This document shows, piece after piece, positions 25,308 to 33,143 of a stretch of 64,000 bases of DNA (position 1 is the first letter of the stretch; every line of letters begins with the position of its first letter). The stretch is from the NCBI GenBank assembly GCA_910577685.1, contig CAJTOH010000002.1, forward strand, positions 107,202 to 171,201, read 5' to 3'. Origin of the DNA: an uncultured Dorea sp. GTDB taxonomy: Bacteria > Bacillota > Clostridia > Lachnospirales > Lachnospiraceae. Under the pieces are notes generated by a model. That model did not search any database. It was not told where the DNA came from and saw only the letters and a program-made list of their open reading frames with translations. The position numbers and the translations under genes are program-made.

Positions 25308-26298
25308 TCAGGGACGTATGAATATCCTGTGCTACACTTTCGGATTCCGCCGTAAGATTTCCATCCTCCGTTAAAATAGCCGTATCAAGAACCGCCTTGA
25401 TGGTTACCGCAACCGAAACGGCAGACGACACTACCTTTTTAGAATCAGAAGTATACTCCGAATAGTCTGTGCCCTCTTTTTCTATAATGTCTTCCATCCT
25501 GAAAATAAGAGGAAGAAAATAAGAATCAAGACGCGTCAGTAAATGATAAAACATATATGTACGTCTTCTAATAGCATTACACTGCACAGCTCCCGCCTCC
25601 AACTGTTCACAGATTTCCTTTGCTTTCGCTCTATTCGCATATGCGTTGTCAAGATTCGCACTGGCCTTTGCTCCTGTAATCAATCCCATAACCAATAAGG
25701 CCGGCCCTGCAACCAAACCGCCTAACACGGCGGTTCCTCCGGCCACTCCAAGGCCTCCGGCCGCCAACGAACCTCCCCCAAAAAAGGCAAGGGTCGCATT
25801 GGTCGCCGCAGCTCCGCTTAAGGACGCAATGGCCGTTCCCGTAGAGGCAGCCGCAAAACTCGTAGCCGCTCCATAGGCTCCAAACGCTGCCATCGCTCCG
25901 CCTACGCCCCCTGCAAGAGCGCCGCCCATGAAAGATGCGGCAAAGCTTCCCATTTCCTTGAGTTCAGAAAACATCTTCTTATCCATACGTATTTTATTTA
26001 TTTCCTCTAAGCCTTTTGAACCCTGAAAATCAACGTTCTTCAATTTCTCATAAGAAGCCACAAACGTATTTATACTCTTATCAAGTATAAAAAGCTTCTG
26101 TTCCCCAAGTTTTTCCAGAGAAACGCCGCACGCCGTCCTTGCTCTTTCCAATTCCTCCTTGGCATCTTCAATCATTCTATTCGCCGTTCTATTTATGTCC
26201 TTAGCAGTAGAATTATCAATTCCCGCTTTCAATGTCTTTCCAACTCCAAACACTCCCGTTGCAGCCGCAGCTCCGATAAATAATAATGGTATTGGCAT
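25279..26298 (-). CDS. glycine-rich membrane protein of unknown function
   Basis: 339 residues. It starts with a hydrophobic helix (PLLFIGAAAATGVFGVGK) and a coiled-coil region (about 30-110). A glycine/alanine-rich block (about 115-215) contains SLSGAAATNATLAFFGGGSL and GLVAGPALLVMGLITG, like glycine-zipper channels. A soluble C-terminal part follows. The family is broadly distributed but, to my knowledge, uncharacterised. The ATG follows AAGGAGG. Membrane insertion or pore formation is inference. Confidence 0.65.
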   Translation of the reverse strand: MPIPLLFIGAAAATGVFGVGKTLKAGIDNSTAKDINRTANRMIEDAKEELERARTACGVSLEKLGEQKLFILDKSINTFVASYEKLKNVDFQGSKGLEEINKIRMDKKMFSELKEMGSFAASFMGGALAGGVGGAMAAFGAYGAATSFAAASTGTAIASLSGAAATNATLAFFGGGSLAAGGLGVAGGTAVLGGLVAGPALLVMGLITGAKASANLDNAYANRAKAKEICEQLEAGAVQCNAIRRRTYMFYHLLTRLDSYFLPLIFRMEDIIEKEGTDYSEYTSDSKKVVSSAVSVAVTIKAVLDTAILTEDGNLTAESESVAQDIHTSLNERDDNQVG

Positions 26299-26313
26299 AA
26301 TATTAACCTCCTT

Positions 26314-26901
26314 CTAATCCTCCATCAGTTCCTTTACACTCTGCATTATCACCGCACGCCGATTCGATATTTCGCTTATCATATCCTCGATGGTCTTATA
26401 TGGCCTGTCCGTAGTTTTAAGCCACACTTCCTCTTTATCCAAAGCATAGATTGCTTTTGCAGAATTTTCCAATTCCAGAAAAAGCGTCTTATCCAGATTC
26501 AATTTCCTTCCTACCATTTTAATGAGCCTTCGCTCATCCTTCGTATACCCTCCGTCGCAAAACGAAACGGCCAAAAGATTCCACATCAGCATACTCCCTT
26601 TTATTCCCTCGCTATCAGAATAATACCGCTCCTCTTCTTCCTCAAAACACGCCTCCACGCCTTCACGGATAACGTCATAATATTCATCTTGGTCAATAAC
26701 CTTATCCAACTGCTCTTTACACGCCTCCAGAATCTCTGGCTTTACCTCGTCAAAGGAGCACCAGGATTGCTCTTCTAACATTTCATTTCCGATACTGTCA
26801 AACATTTCTTCCTCCGCCTTACAGATTTCACCGTCAACGGCCATTAGATAGTAAACAATCTGAAGCGCGTTTTCTTTTCCAATTAATTTATCATCCTTCA
26901 T
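26314..26901 (-). CDS. TerB-like helical protein
   Basis: 195 residues, acidic. The C-terminal part has LMWNLLAVSFCDGGYTKDERRLI (about 106-126), the D-x-x-Y-x-x-D-E pattern of TerB/DjlA-type metal-binding helical domains. The N-terminal half, ALQIVYYLMAVDGEICKAEEE, looks like a second, diverged copy. TerB proteins sit in membrane-linked stress complexes. It is tightly packed between two glycine-rich membrane proteins, with AGGAGGG seven bases upstream. Confidence 0.7.
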   Translation of the reverse strand: MKDDKLIGKENALQIVYYLMAVDGEICKAEEEMFDSIGNEMLEEQSWCSFDEVKPEILEACKEQLDKVIDQDEYYDVIREGVEACFEEEEERYYSDSEGIKGSMLMWNLLAVSFCDGGYTKDERRLIKMVGRKLNLDKTLFLELENSAKAIYALDKEEVWLKTTDRPYKTIEDMISEISNRRAVIMQSVKELMED

Positions 26902-26913
26902 AAATAAACCCTC

Positions 26914-28494
26914 CTACAATTTTAGCGGAACATCGGACTCCATAAACTGGTCAAACTCCTTCTGGTTTGTAAACTGTACCTCCTTCCCCAGCAGCTTTTG
27001 AAGCTCCACATTCCCTCTTATAAATCCGTCCGAATCATTTTCAAGAATGGCTCTGTCCATTTCCAGAAAACTATTATTAAACGTTCGGATATTCTCTGTC
27101 AGATAGCCGGATACCATTTCCACCATCTCTTTTCGGTAATTCCGAATCATTTTAACGGCTTCGGCACATTCTTTCTCAACCATCAGCCGCTCTTCGCGGG
27201 CAAGCTTAGCATCCTTCAATGCCCCTGCCAGCTCTTGGTAAATAGCCGTCGCAGCCGCATATCCAAACGTTGCTCCCGCTATGCCTCCTATCACGCTTAA
27301 CATAAGGGGCGCCGTGGACGGCACAACCGCGATTCCAATCGACGCAAACATAGCAGAGCCTATCTCCCCTACTCCGTCCCGTCCAAGCTCCTCCACACAT
27401 TCCGCCCCGTCAAGCTCTCCCCGAAAATACTTGGATACCGTCTTAGCTATACTGGCCGTAGTGGTAACCAACCCTGCAGGCAGATTCGTTTTTGCAAGAC
27501 TCCGAATATATGAAGATGCGGAATTTTGCATCCCCCCTTTTATCACCGTCCCCGCAAATGCGGTCATATAACTTGCCGCCGCGCCTTTGCCGGTATCTAA
27601 CACCACGCTTTCAGCCGCTTCTTCCGGCGTAATCTCACCTCTCGAGCATGCGACTATATTTCTAATCATCGAGGTTGTCCCTGAGATTACGGCGCCGTAT
27701 TTGGCCTGTTCCTTCCCCGCCCTATGCGCTAACCGCCCTATGTCTTTCGCCGTGGACAGCCTGGGATGAAGCCTTGCCTCAATAGCCTCTTTCCGCGTAA
27801 GCCCGCTTTTTCTAAGATTTCTCTTCATCTTAGTATATTTGTCAATCTGCTCCTGCTTCGACCTGGCAAGCTCCGTATTCCCAGTCTGTTTCGCACGTTC
27901 AACCTGTTTTTTAAGCTTTTCTATTTTCTGGTCTATAATACCCTGATTTCCGTTTACCCCCATCAAAGCGTCATAATCATCATCCGCCACACTGAGTAAA
28001 ACATCGGCGTCTATATATTTCTGAAACTTCTTGCCGTTTAATTTCGTCAACAGCTCGTCAGGCGTATCTCCCACAAATTTCATCTGAGAGCCTGTGCCTT
28101 CCATAATCTTTCCCGTAACGTCTATCTCCACATGGTCGTACAGCGGGTGGTTTACATGGCCCAAATCATCCGTCCGGGCTTTTCTTGTGGGATTTCTGTT
28201 TACGACTCTATTGGCGTTATCTCTGGCGGTGGATTTCACCTCGGCCGAAAACCCTGCCTGCTGTTTGATATTCTGCTCATAAAAGTCCTTATTCACTTTA
28301 GACTCGGAGATAGATTTCAGTCCTCTGCTTAACTCTTTTCCCGCCTCATTATCAACGCCTGAATAAGCTACATAATGCTGCTTAGCGGCCGTTCCAAACC
28401 GCTGAACAGTCTCGGCGGCGGCCCCTTCAAGCGCGGCCCGCTCTACCCCCTCAACAAATACGTCTTTGTTTTTCTTCTTTTCTTCCTCATTCAT
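26914..28494 (-). CDS. large glycine-rich membrane protein with possible nuclease-like N-terminal domain
   Basis: 526 residues from ATG 28494 (GGAGG seven bases upstream; the GTG one codon earlier is an alternative). Residues 75-145 contain AGFSAEVKST, then DHVEIDV and GSQMKFVG. The spacing of E85, D120/D125 and Q137-x-K139 resembles restriction-endonuclease-fold toxins with a Q-x-K motif; this is inference. A charged coiled coil (about 185-245) and two glycine-rich hydrophobic regions (about 265-340 and 375-430) follow. It is the second gene of the WYL-led operon. No characterised homologue is known to me. Confidence 0.65.
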   Translation of the reverse strand: MNEEEKKKNKDVFVEGVERAALEGAAAETVQRFGTAAKQHYVAYSGVDNEAGKELSRGLKSISESKVNKDFYEQNIKQQAGFSAEVKSTARDNANRVVNRNPTRKARTDDLGHVNHPLYDHVEIDVTGKIMEGTGSQMKFVGDTPDELLTKLNGKKFQKYIDADVLLSVADDDYDALMGVNGNQGIIDQKIEKLKKQVERAKQTGNTELARSKQEQIDKYTKMKRNLRKSGLTRKEAIEARLHPRLSTAKDIGRLAHRAGKEQAKYGAVISGTTSMIRNIVACSRGEITPEEAAESVVLDTGKGAAASYMTAFAGTVIKGGMQNSASSYIRSLAKTNLPAGLVTTTASIAKTVSKYFRGELDGAECVEELGRDGVGEIGSAMFASIGIAVVPSTAPLMLSVIGGIAGATFGYAAATAIYQELAGALKDAKLAREERLMVEKECAEAVKMIRNYRKEMVEMVSGYLTENIRTFNNSFLEMDRAILENDSDGFIRGNVELQKLLGKEVQFTNQKEFDQFMESDVPLKL

Positions 28495-28529
28495 CACTCT
28501 TCCTCCACCTCCCTTCTATCCCTTTGCCC

Positions 28530-29270
28530 CTAAAGCTTAAACCTTTCCTCCATAACGATACACTCCTGTATCTCGTCAATCTTGAAAAGGCGGGACTCCT
28601 GTCCCTCCCCGCCGACGTTCCTCCCCTCCTTAGAGCCATAATCCTTCTTGTCATTCGCCGGAGTATCCTCCCCGATATCCGCCACCAGATAAAAACGGCA
28701 CTTAAAAATAATAACTCCCATAGGCTTTAATTTTCGTACCACAGACCCGCTTCCCATCCCATTTCCATATCGAATCTCAATATACCTCTGGCCTTTCACC
28801 GCATTCTCAAGATTCCATATCTGATTCACAAGCTCTACCCCGTGTTCAGGCTCTACATAATCCTCCATCCCGCTCTGCAGCATATTTTTCACAGCCGATA
28901 CCTTGGAATCGTCGCTGCACAACGCCGCCAGACTATGTATAATCGGAAACAATTCCGTCTTTACCAAAACCCTGCTCTCCAACAGAATCCTGCATACAAC
29001 CAAAACCGCCTTCTCGTTCAAACAATAATTCTGTTTCGTCTGCATCAGATACCCTCCCGTTTTCTTATCAAACACAATCTCCTGAATACTTCCGGTCTCC
29101 ATGCACTGGTCCTGTAAAAAACATTGAATATCCACAATATCTCTTTGAATCGTCCTTGGCGACACTCCGTAAGTTTCACTCATTTTTGCCTTATGTACGA
29201 TTTTCCCCTGTCTTAATCTGGTATAGATTGCCAGAATACGCTTCGCCTTATCTTCTGAATGATTTTGCAT
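28530..29270 (-). CDS. WYL-domain regulator lacking the C-terminal domain (WYL-1)
   Basis: 246 residues. The winged helix has SPRTIQRDIVDIQCFLQDQ (about 32-50), and a WYL domain with IEIRYGN and LKPMGVIIFKCRFYLVADI follows. It ends at ERFKL, just where the paralogues at 7874 and 38975 continue with FEEGEFRKRIQFMY, so the C-terminal WCX-like domain of about 90 residues is absent. The recognition helix is almost the same as in WYL-2. First gene of the operon that runs to 22291, 35 bases before the next gene. Two operator-promoters lie upstream. Start ATG has GGGAGG upstream. Confidence 0.85.
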   Translation of the reverse strand: MQNHSEDKAKRILAIYTRLRQGKIVHKAKMSETYGVSPRTIQRDIVDIQCFLQDQCMETGSIQEIVFDKKTGGYLMQTKQNYCLNEKAVLVVCRILLESRVLVKTELFPIIHSLAALCSDDSKVSAVKNMLQSGMEDYVEPEHGVELVNQIWNLENAVKGQRYIEIRYGNGMGSGSVVRKLKPMGVIIFKCRFYLVADIGEDTPANDKKDYGSKEGRNVGGEGQESRLFKIDEIQECIVMEERFKL

Positions 29271-29303
29271 CTTATCTGCCTCCCTGTGTTCTTCCTCTTT
29301 ATT

Positions 29304-29334
29304 ATTATAAAAGAGTACCTAGACATATCTTGTC
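29304..29334 (-). promoter_or_regulatory. proximal promoter with GACA-N5-TGTC operator (WYL-1 operon)
   Basis: On the minus strand GACAAGATATGTC (29334-29322), 12 bases, TATAAT (29309-29304). The transcript would start about 27 bases before the WYL-1 ATG. Confidence 0.72.
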
Positions 29335-29417
29335 ACCACAGGAAAATTTTTACTCAAGATGTAAGCCATATCTTCGATAACCCACGCCTCCCCTCCACTC
29401 TGACTTTCCCGGTTCAA

Positions 29418-29448
29418 ATTATACTCACAGCCATAGACATATGCTGTC
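29418..29448 (-). promoter_or_regulatory. distal promoter with GACA-N5-TGTC operator (WYL-1 operon)
   Basis: On the minus strand GACAGCATATGTC (29448-29436), 12 bases, TATAAT (29423-29418). Same geometry as the proximal promoter 114 bases downstream, giving a tandem arrangement. Confidence 0.68.
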
Positions 29449-29455
29449 AATCCGC

Positions 29456-29486
29456 GACAAATATTGTCCTAATACAGGACAATATT
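29456..29486. promoter_or_regulatory. third operator and overlapping 11-bp inverted repeat
   Basis: GACAAATATTGTC (29456-29468) matches the operator pattern but has no -10 at the usual distance on either strand. It overlaps a perfect inverted repeat AATATTGTCCT (29460-29470) and AGGACAATATT (29476-29486). It may be an auxiliary site or belong to the plus-strand HTH gene. Confidence 0.5.
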
Positions 29487-29523
29487 CCACAAAAAATAGT
29501 ATAGCATTTAAATTAGTACATTA

Positions 29524-29688
29524 CTAGTGTGACGACACATTTACTTTCAGACAAATGACGCAGAATGGATTTTCAGACTGCAAGGCGGCTGAACGAGGCG
29601 ATGCGGTGGCATCGTTGAGTGAAGCCAACGCTGCAGATGGAAATCCAGGCAAGTCATTTGTCGAAATGTAAATGTGTTGTCACACTAG
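29524..29688. repeat. 165-bp MITE-like palindromic element
   Basis: The ends CTAGTGTGACGACACATTTA and TAAATGTGTTGTCACACTAG are inverted copies, and similarity extends to about 36 bases with few mismatches (GACAAATGAC/GTCATTTGTC). The core is also foldable, with CGATGC/GCATCG around a four-base loop in the centre and further paired blocks (GGATTT/AAATCC). No transposase gene is inside. No target-site duplication is evident. Confidence 0.75.
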
Positions 29689-29760
29689 GCGGAACCCCCT
29701 GCAAAACAGTAACGTACAAACAGCAGCGGCGTGCAAACAGCAACCCGGAAAGGAGACTCC

Positions 29761-29997
29761 ATGGCAAGGATTATCGACGGTACACGGAAAAATATCATCG
29801 GAGAAAAGGTTAAGAAACTCCGGAAAGAAAAGAAACTCAGCCAACAGCAGCTATCGGACCGGTTAGAAACCCTCGCTATATACATCTGCCGCGGCTCCGT
29901 TTCCAGAATCGAGGATTGCAGCCGTACCGTGACAGATATCGAATTATACGGTCTGTCCAAGGTGCTGGACGTGCCCATTGAAGATTTTTTCAAATAA
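29761..29997 (+). CDS. small Cro/C1-type helix-turn-helix regulator
   Basis: 78 residues from ATG 29761, preceded by AAAGGAG after five bases; the ATG 30 bases upstream has no site. A single HTH_3 domain: IGEKVKKLRKEKKLSQQQLSDRL then the recognition region ICRGSVSRIEDCSRTV. It consists of little more than the DNA-binding fold. It is transcribed away from the WYL-1 operon, with the palindromic element between them. Confidence 0.85.
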   Translation: MARIIDGTRKNIIGEKVKKLRKEKKLSQQQLSDRLETLAIYICRGSVSRIEDCSRTVTDIELYGLSKVLDVPIEDFFK

Positions 29998-30004
29998 CGG
30001 ATAT

Positions 30005-30049
30005 AAAAAGAGGCATCGGAAAACTCTCGTTTCCGACGCCTCTCTTTTT
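30005..30049. terminator. bidirectional terminator between HTH and hydrolase genes
   Basis: A long stem joins AAAAAGAGGCATCGGAAA with TTTCCGACGCCTCTCTTTTT around a short loop, with one unpaired position. A and T runs on both flanks allow use by both convergent genes. Confidence 0.85.
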
Positions 30050-30059
30050 ATATCCGCAT

Positions 30060-30998
30060 CTACGCCTCTGCCCCTTCTGCAATCTCATCCATAAAATCAA
30101 TAATTCCGGCTTCCACTTCATCCTTAATTGCCGAATAGTTATGTATCTCATGGCGATACCCGGAATACACCTTCGTTCTGACCTTATGCCCCGTCTGGCA
30201 CAGCCAATTGGTCACCTCGTAAATCCCCTTTCCGTACTCTCCCACCGGGTCCTGGTCGCCGCCGATATTATAAATCGGAAGCCCCGCCGGAACCTTCTTC
30301 GCCCATTCTTCTCCGGTAATTCCGCCCATCATCTGTGTAAAGTACAGCATAGACTGATTCGTAACCGGTTTGGTAAATGCGTCAAAGGGGTCTTCCGCAT
30401 GGTCCTTCTGCACATATGTATCAGCACAAATCCACTCGTTACCGATACTAATCTGGCCGCACCGTTCGCACATCCATCCCATAAGCTTTCCGGCAAATTC
30501 ACCGTCAGACTCTTTGCCTCTGCCTTCCTCCACCGCTTTCTCAAGTTCCGCCGCTACCTCCTTGGCGCCCCGGAAAACGCCCGCCGTTCCGCAGATAGTA
30601 ATTCCCGCCAGCTCGCCGCCGTATTTGGCCGCATAATCCCTTACAATGAACGACCCCATACTGTGTCCAAAAAGAAAATAGGGAAGATTCGGATACTTCT
30701 CACAGACCAGCCCTTTCAGCTTGTGCTCGTCCTCCATCATCGTACGGAAACCTTTGTCGCCCCAGTCTCCCCAAGCGTCATTCTCCAGCGCCGTCTTTCC
30801 ATGTCCCACATGGTCGTCCGCCGCCACGATATAGCCCGCGTCCATGAATTTGACAATCATATGCAGATATCTCCTGGAATGTTCCCCGAACCCATGAATC
30901 ACCTGAACAATTCCCTTAGGTTTGGCAGCCGGAACATAAATCCACCCATGGACCGTATCCCGCTCGTTAAAAGACTGAAACTTTACTTCATGCAGCAT
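30060..30998 (-). CDS. alpha/beta hydrolase, lysophospholipase/monoacylglycerol-lipase type
   Basis: 312 residues, no signal peptide. The oxyanion segment IHGFGEHS (about 34-41), the nucleophile elbow GHSMGS (Ser near 114), the acid GGDQDPVG (Asp near 249) and the terminal His of GYRHEIHN form the catalytic set. The pattern fits the serine aminopeptidase S33/Hydrolase_4 family, which includes lysophospholipases. The natural substrate is unknown. The ATG follows AGGAGGTG. Monocistronic. Confidence 0.85.
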   Translation of the reverse strand: MLHEVKFQSFNERDTVHGWIYVPAAKPKGIVQVIHGFGEHSRRYLHMIVKFMDAGYIVAADDHVGHGKTALENDAWGDWGDKGFRTMMEDEHKLKGLVCEKYPNLPYFLFGHSMGSFIVRDYAAKYGGELAGITICGTAGVFRGAKEVAAELEKAVEEGRGKESDGEFAGKLMGWMCERCGQISIGNEWICADTYVQKDHAEDPFDAFTKPVTNQSMLYFTQMMGGITGEEWAKKVPAGLPIYNIGGDQDPVGEYGKGIYEVTNWLCQTGHKVRTKVYSGYRHEIHNYSAIKDEVEAGIIDFMDEIAEGAEA

Positions 30999-31091
30999 AA
31001 AAACACCTCCTAGTTTGTCTGACTCTCCGTCATGTACTCGCAGGATTATTATACCACAGTATGAACCATTCTCACCACAATATTGTCACAT

Positions 31092-31946
31092 CTACCCCAA
31101 TTCTTCGGCTGCTAACCGCGCAGCAAGCGCACAGCTGCAGATTGAACTGTTACTTAAGTATTCCTGCATCTCCCCGTCGTTTCCATAAAACTGTTCGATA
31201 AAATGCTTCACGGCCCCGCAGGTCAGCTCCTTCGCCTCGTCCTCCTGATACCCGCCAAGGAACGCCCGCAGCTTAAGCCGCTCACTCTTCGACAGTCCCC
31301 TGCCGTCAAACTGCTTTTTCAGCAAAATATGCCCCGCCACGTCCGCCAGCAGAATCCCGCAAAGGTTCTCGATTATTTCCTCATGCCTTAACGGACAGGC
31401 TTCCTCCGTATAATCTTCCACATATTGCTCCAAAACCTGAATCACGTATGTCTCCGGAAATCGATTCATAAACCTCTGCTCTATGGAAATACATTTCACA
31501 AACTCATAGACCGCGTCTATCCCCGACGCCTGATAAAGGCCCTGCCGTGAACTCAATAGCGGATAATCCAGCGTCAGAATTGTATTCTGGGGCGCATAGC
31601 GAATATCGTACCATTTCAAAAATTCCGGAATGGCTCCCACCGTTTCCTTGAGCGCAAGATTCCCATACGACCGAAAATCCTTTAGCAGTGCATGATACAA
31701 TTCCACCATTGCACGAACCTTCTCCTCCACAAGCCGATAACCAAGCCGATACGCTTCCCTGGCCGCAGGCTTTTTTGAGGCGGCAACGGCTCCCTCCCCG
31801 CCCCACATTTCATACTCATGTATACAATACATGACAGCCTCCATCAACTGATTAGCCTTCTCATAGGTAATGGACGAACTTTCATATCCTGTGTATTTCT
31901 CCGACAATTCCGCCACAATGGGAATCAATTCTTCCATATCGTACAT
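31092..31946 (-). CDS. uncharacterised protein, DUF6179-like
   Basis: 284 residues if translation starts at the ATG at 31946, the first ATG after AAGGAGG and after the stop of the upstream gene; the spacing of 14 bases is long, so another nearby start is possible. It is mostly helical with a conserved-looking core (EFLKWYDIRYAPQNTILTLDYPLL) and no membrane helix. It pairs with the DUF6323-like gene upstream, an arrangement I recall from other Clostridia. No function is known. Confidence 0.65.
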   Translation of the reverse strand: MYDMEELIPIVAELSEKYTGYESSSITYEKANQLMEAVMYCIHEYEMWGGEGAVAASKKPAAREAYRLGYRLVEEKVRAMVELYHALLKDFRSYGNLALKETVGAIPEFLKWYDIRYAPQNTILTLDYPLLSSRQGLYQASGIDAVYEFVKCISIEQRFMNRFPETYVIQVLEQYVEDYTEEACPLRHEEIIENLCGILLADVAGHILLKKQFDGRGLSKSERLKLRAFLGGYQEDEAKELTCGAVKHFIEQFYGNDGEMQEYLSNSSICSCALAARLAAEELG

Positions 31947-31966
31947 ATTCAGATTACAAACCTCCT

Positions 31967-32497
31967 TCACTGCAAATCCTTTAATGCTTCCATATAGAGC
32001 TGCGCATCCCACCTCTGAACTTCGTCGAACCGTCCGTATTCCCCCCTTCCCTCCGTCCGCCGGTAGCCCCTATAGCCGCTGCGCACCGCCTGTGCAAATA
32101 CCTCCAGACACGTTCCTTCCAGATAATCCAAATCACCGTAGCAGACGGTCTCGAACTGCTCTTTCATGAAATGAATCAATTCTGTGTCCGTCATCTCATC
32201 CTCCATTTCATTTTTATAGAGGAAAAAAATCTCTTGAAGCCTGACCATGGTTTCTGCATAGTTATCCTGAGTAATATAATAGGAATCACAGAACTCATAG
32301 ATTAACCGCGGCAGAATCCCCTCGCCAAATTCCACCCGTTTCTGCTCTTTCAGCGTGTTCTTACGCTCCGAAACTATCAACTGAGCCTCATCCTCGCTCA
32401 GGGTAAGTCCGTATTTTTGGGTGTACTGGTTTGTCTCCAGAACCTTACCGAGCTGAGCCTGATTTGTCATTAACTCCAACCAGTTTCCATTACTCAA
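31967..32497 (-). CDS. uncharacterised protein, DUF6323-like
   Basis: 176 residues from a TTG start at 32497 with AGGAGG eight bases upstream. It is helical and acidic, with LPRLIYEFCDSYYITQDNY near the centre. It lies directly before the DUF6179-like gene (20 bases), apparently in one transcript. The family assignment is from memory of the pair and not certain. Confidence 0.6.
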   Translation of the reverse strand: MSNGNWLELMTNQAQLGKVLETNQYTQKYGLTLSEDEAQLIVSERKNTLKEQKRVEFGEGILPRLIYEFCDSYYITQDNYAETMVRLQEIFFLYKNEMEDEMTDTELIHFMKEQFETVCYGDLDYLEGTCLEVFAQAVRSGYRGYRRTEGRGEYGRFDEVQRWDAQLYMEALKDLQ

Positions 32498-32633
32498 AGC
32501 ACATTCCTCCTATCGGTTTTTGTAGCTTTCCGGCACATCGAATAGAAACTTATGATTCGGTGTGCCAGCGTCTCATTCTATCTTGGATTTTTGATTTTTT
32601 GATTATAGCACCCCTTTCTCTCACATACCAGTC

Positions 32634-32662
32634 TTGGATTTTCATTGTTTTTGTGGTATAAT
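32634..32662 (+). promoter_or_regulatory. plus-strand promoter in the toxin-antitoxin region
   Basis: TTGGAT (32634-32639), 17-base spacer, TATAAT (32657-32662). It faces the same way as the antisense-RNA promoter 156 bases downstream. A 24-codon frame follows without a ribosome site, so a small RNA or readthrough into the antisense RNA is more likely than a protein. Confidence 0.4.
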
Positions 32663-32789
32663 AAAGATGCGGAAAAAGAAAATTTTAAAGCCTCCAATGC
32701 CTGCTCAGCCGTTAGCTTTAATTGATGGGGCGTCGCATTAATTACAACTGCTCCCAAATAAGGATAAAATATAGATTGCAAAAAGCATA

Positions 32790-32913
32790 TTGAAAAAAGT
32801 TTTTGCATATGCTATAATGCCGATAGGCAAAAAGATATGACAGTTCCATGTGAACGTAGAATGAATCCCCAAACCGTAGTGGCGTACGGTTTGGGGATTC
32901 TTCTTTTCTTTTT
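32790..32913 (+). ncRNA. candidate antisense antitoxin RNA with its promoter and terminator
   Basis: Promoter TTGAAA (32790-32795), 17 bases, TATAAT (32813-32818); RNA start near 32826. The RNA ends at a strong terminator: a 15-base-pair-class stem beginning GAATCCCCAAACCGTA and ending TACGGTTTGGGGATTC (32863-32900), then TTCTTTTCTTTTT. It is convergent with the small toxin gene at 32937-33035, so toxin mRNA running past its stop codon would be complementary to it. This is the arrangement of Bacillus type I toxin-antitoxin pairs. Confidence 0.55.
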
Positions 32914-32936
32914 AGAGTGGTAAAGCGTCCACTAGG

Positions 32937-33035
32937 CTATTTGTTGTCCTTTCGGTCACTGTCAAGCCATTTGATGATGTAGTGGCAGGCTACACCAGCC
33001 GCAACAGCGACTATAAAAGATATGACAAACTCCAT
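32937..33035 (-). CDS. small single-helix membrane peptide, candidate type I toxin
   Basis: 32 residues from ATG 33035 with a strong AGGAGG seven bases upstream. It begins MEFVISFIVAVAAGVA, one membrane helix, and ends with the charged tail KWLDSDRKDNK. This is the architecture of type I toxins (TxpA/BsrG/Fst-like). Its own promoter, TTACAA-18-TATACC on the minus strand (33088-33059), gives a very short leader. The antisense RNA is at 32790-32913. Similar short peptides are common in Lachnospiraceae genomes as I recall; toxicity is inferred. Confidence 0.65.
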   Translation of the reverse strand: MEFVISFIVAVAAGVACHYIIKWLDSDRKDNK

Positions 33036-33143
33036 GTAAACACCTCCTCCCGTTGCCGGGTATAGGTTGGACAACACAAGAATTGTAACATATCAATTCA
33101 TATTCTTCTATCCTTTTCCTGAAAGACTTTATTGATTTCCCAA

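Noticed and set aside
29619..29866. two 64-residue plus-strand frames across the palindromic element
   Set aside because: They run through the repeat and out of frame through the HTH gene.
32667..32741. 24-codon plus-strand frame after the promoter at 32634
   Set aside because: The ATG is only a few bases after the expected transcript start and lacks a ribosome site.
32578..32808. 76-residue minus-strand frame in the toxin-antitoxin region
   Set aside because: It is antisense to two good plus-strand promoters and has no ribosome site.
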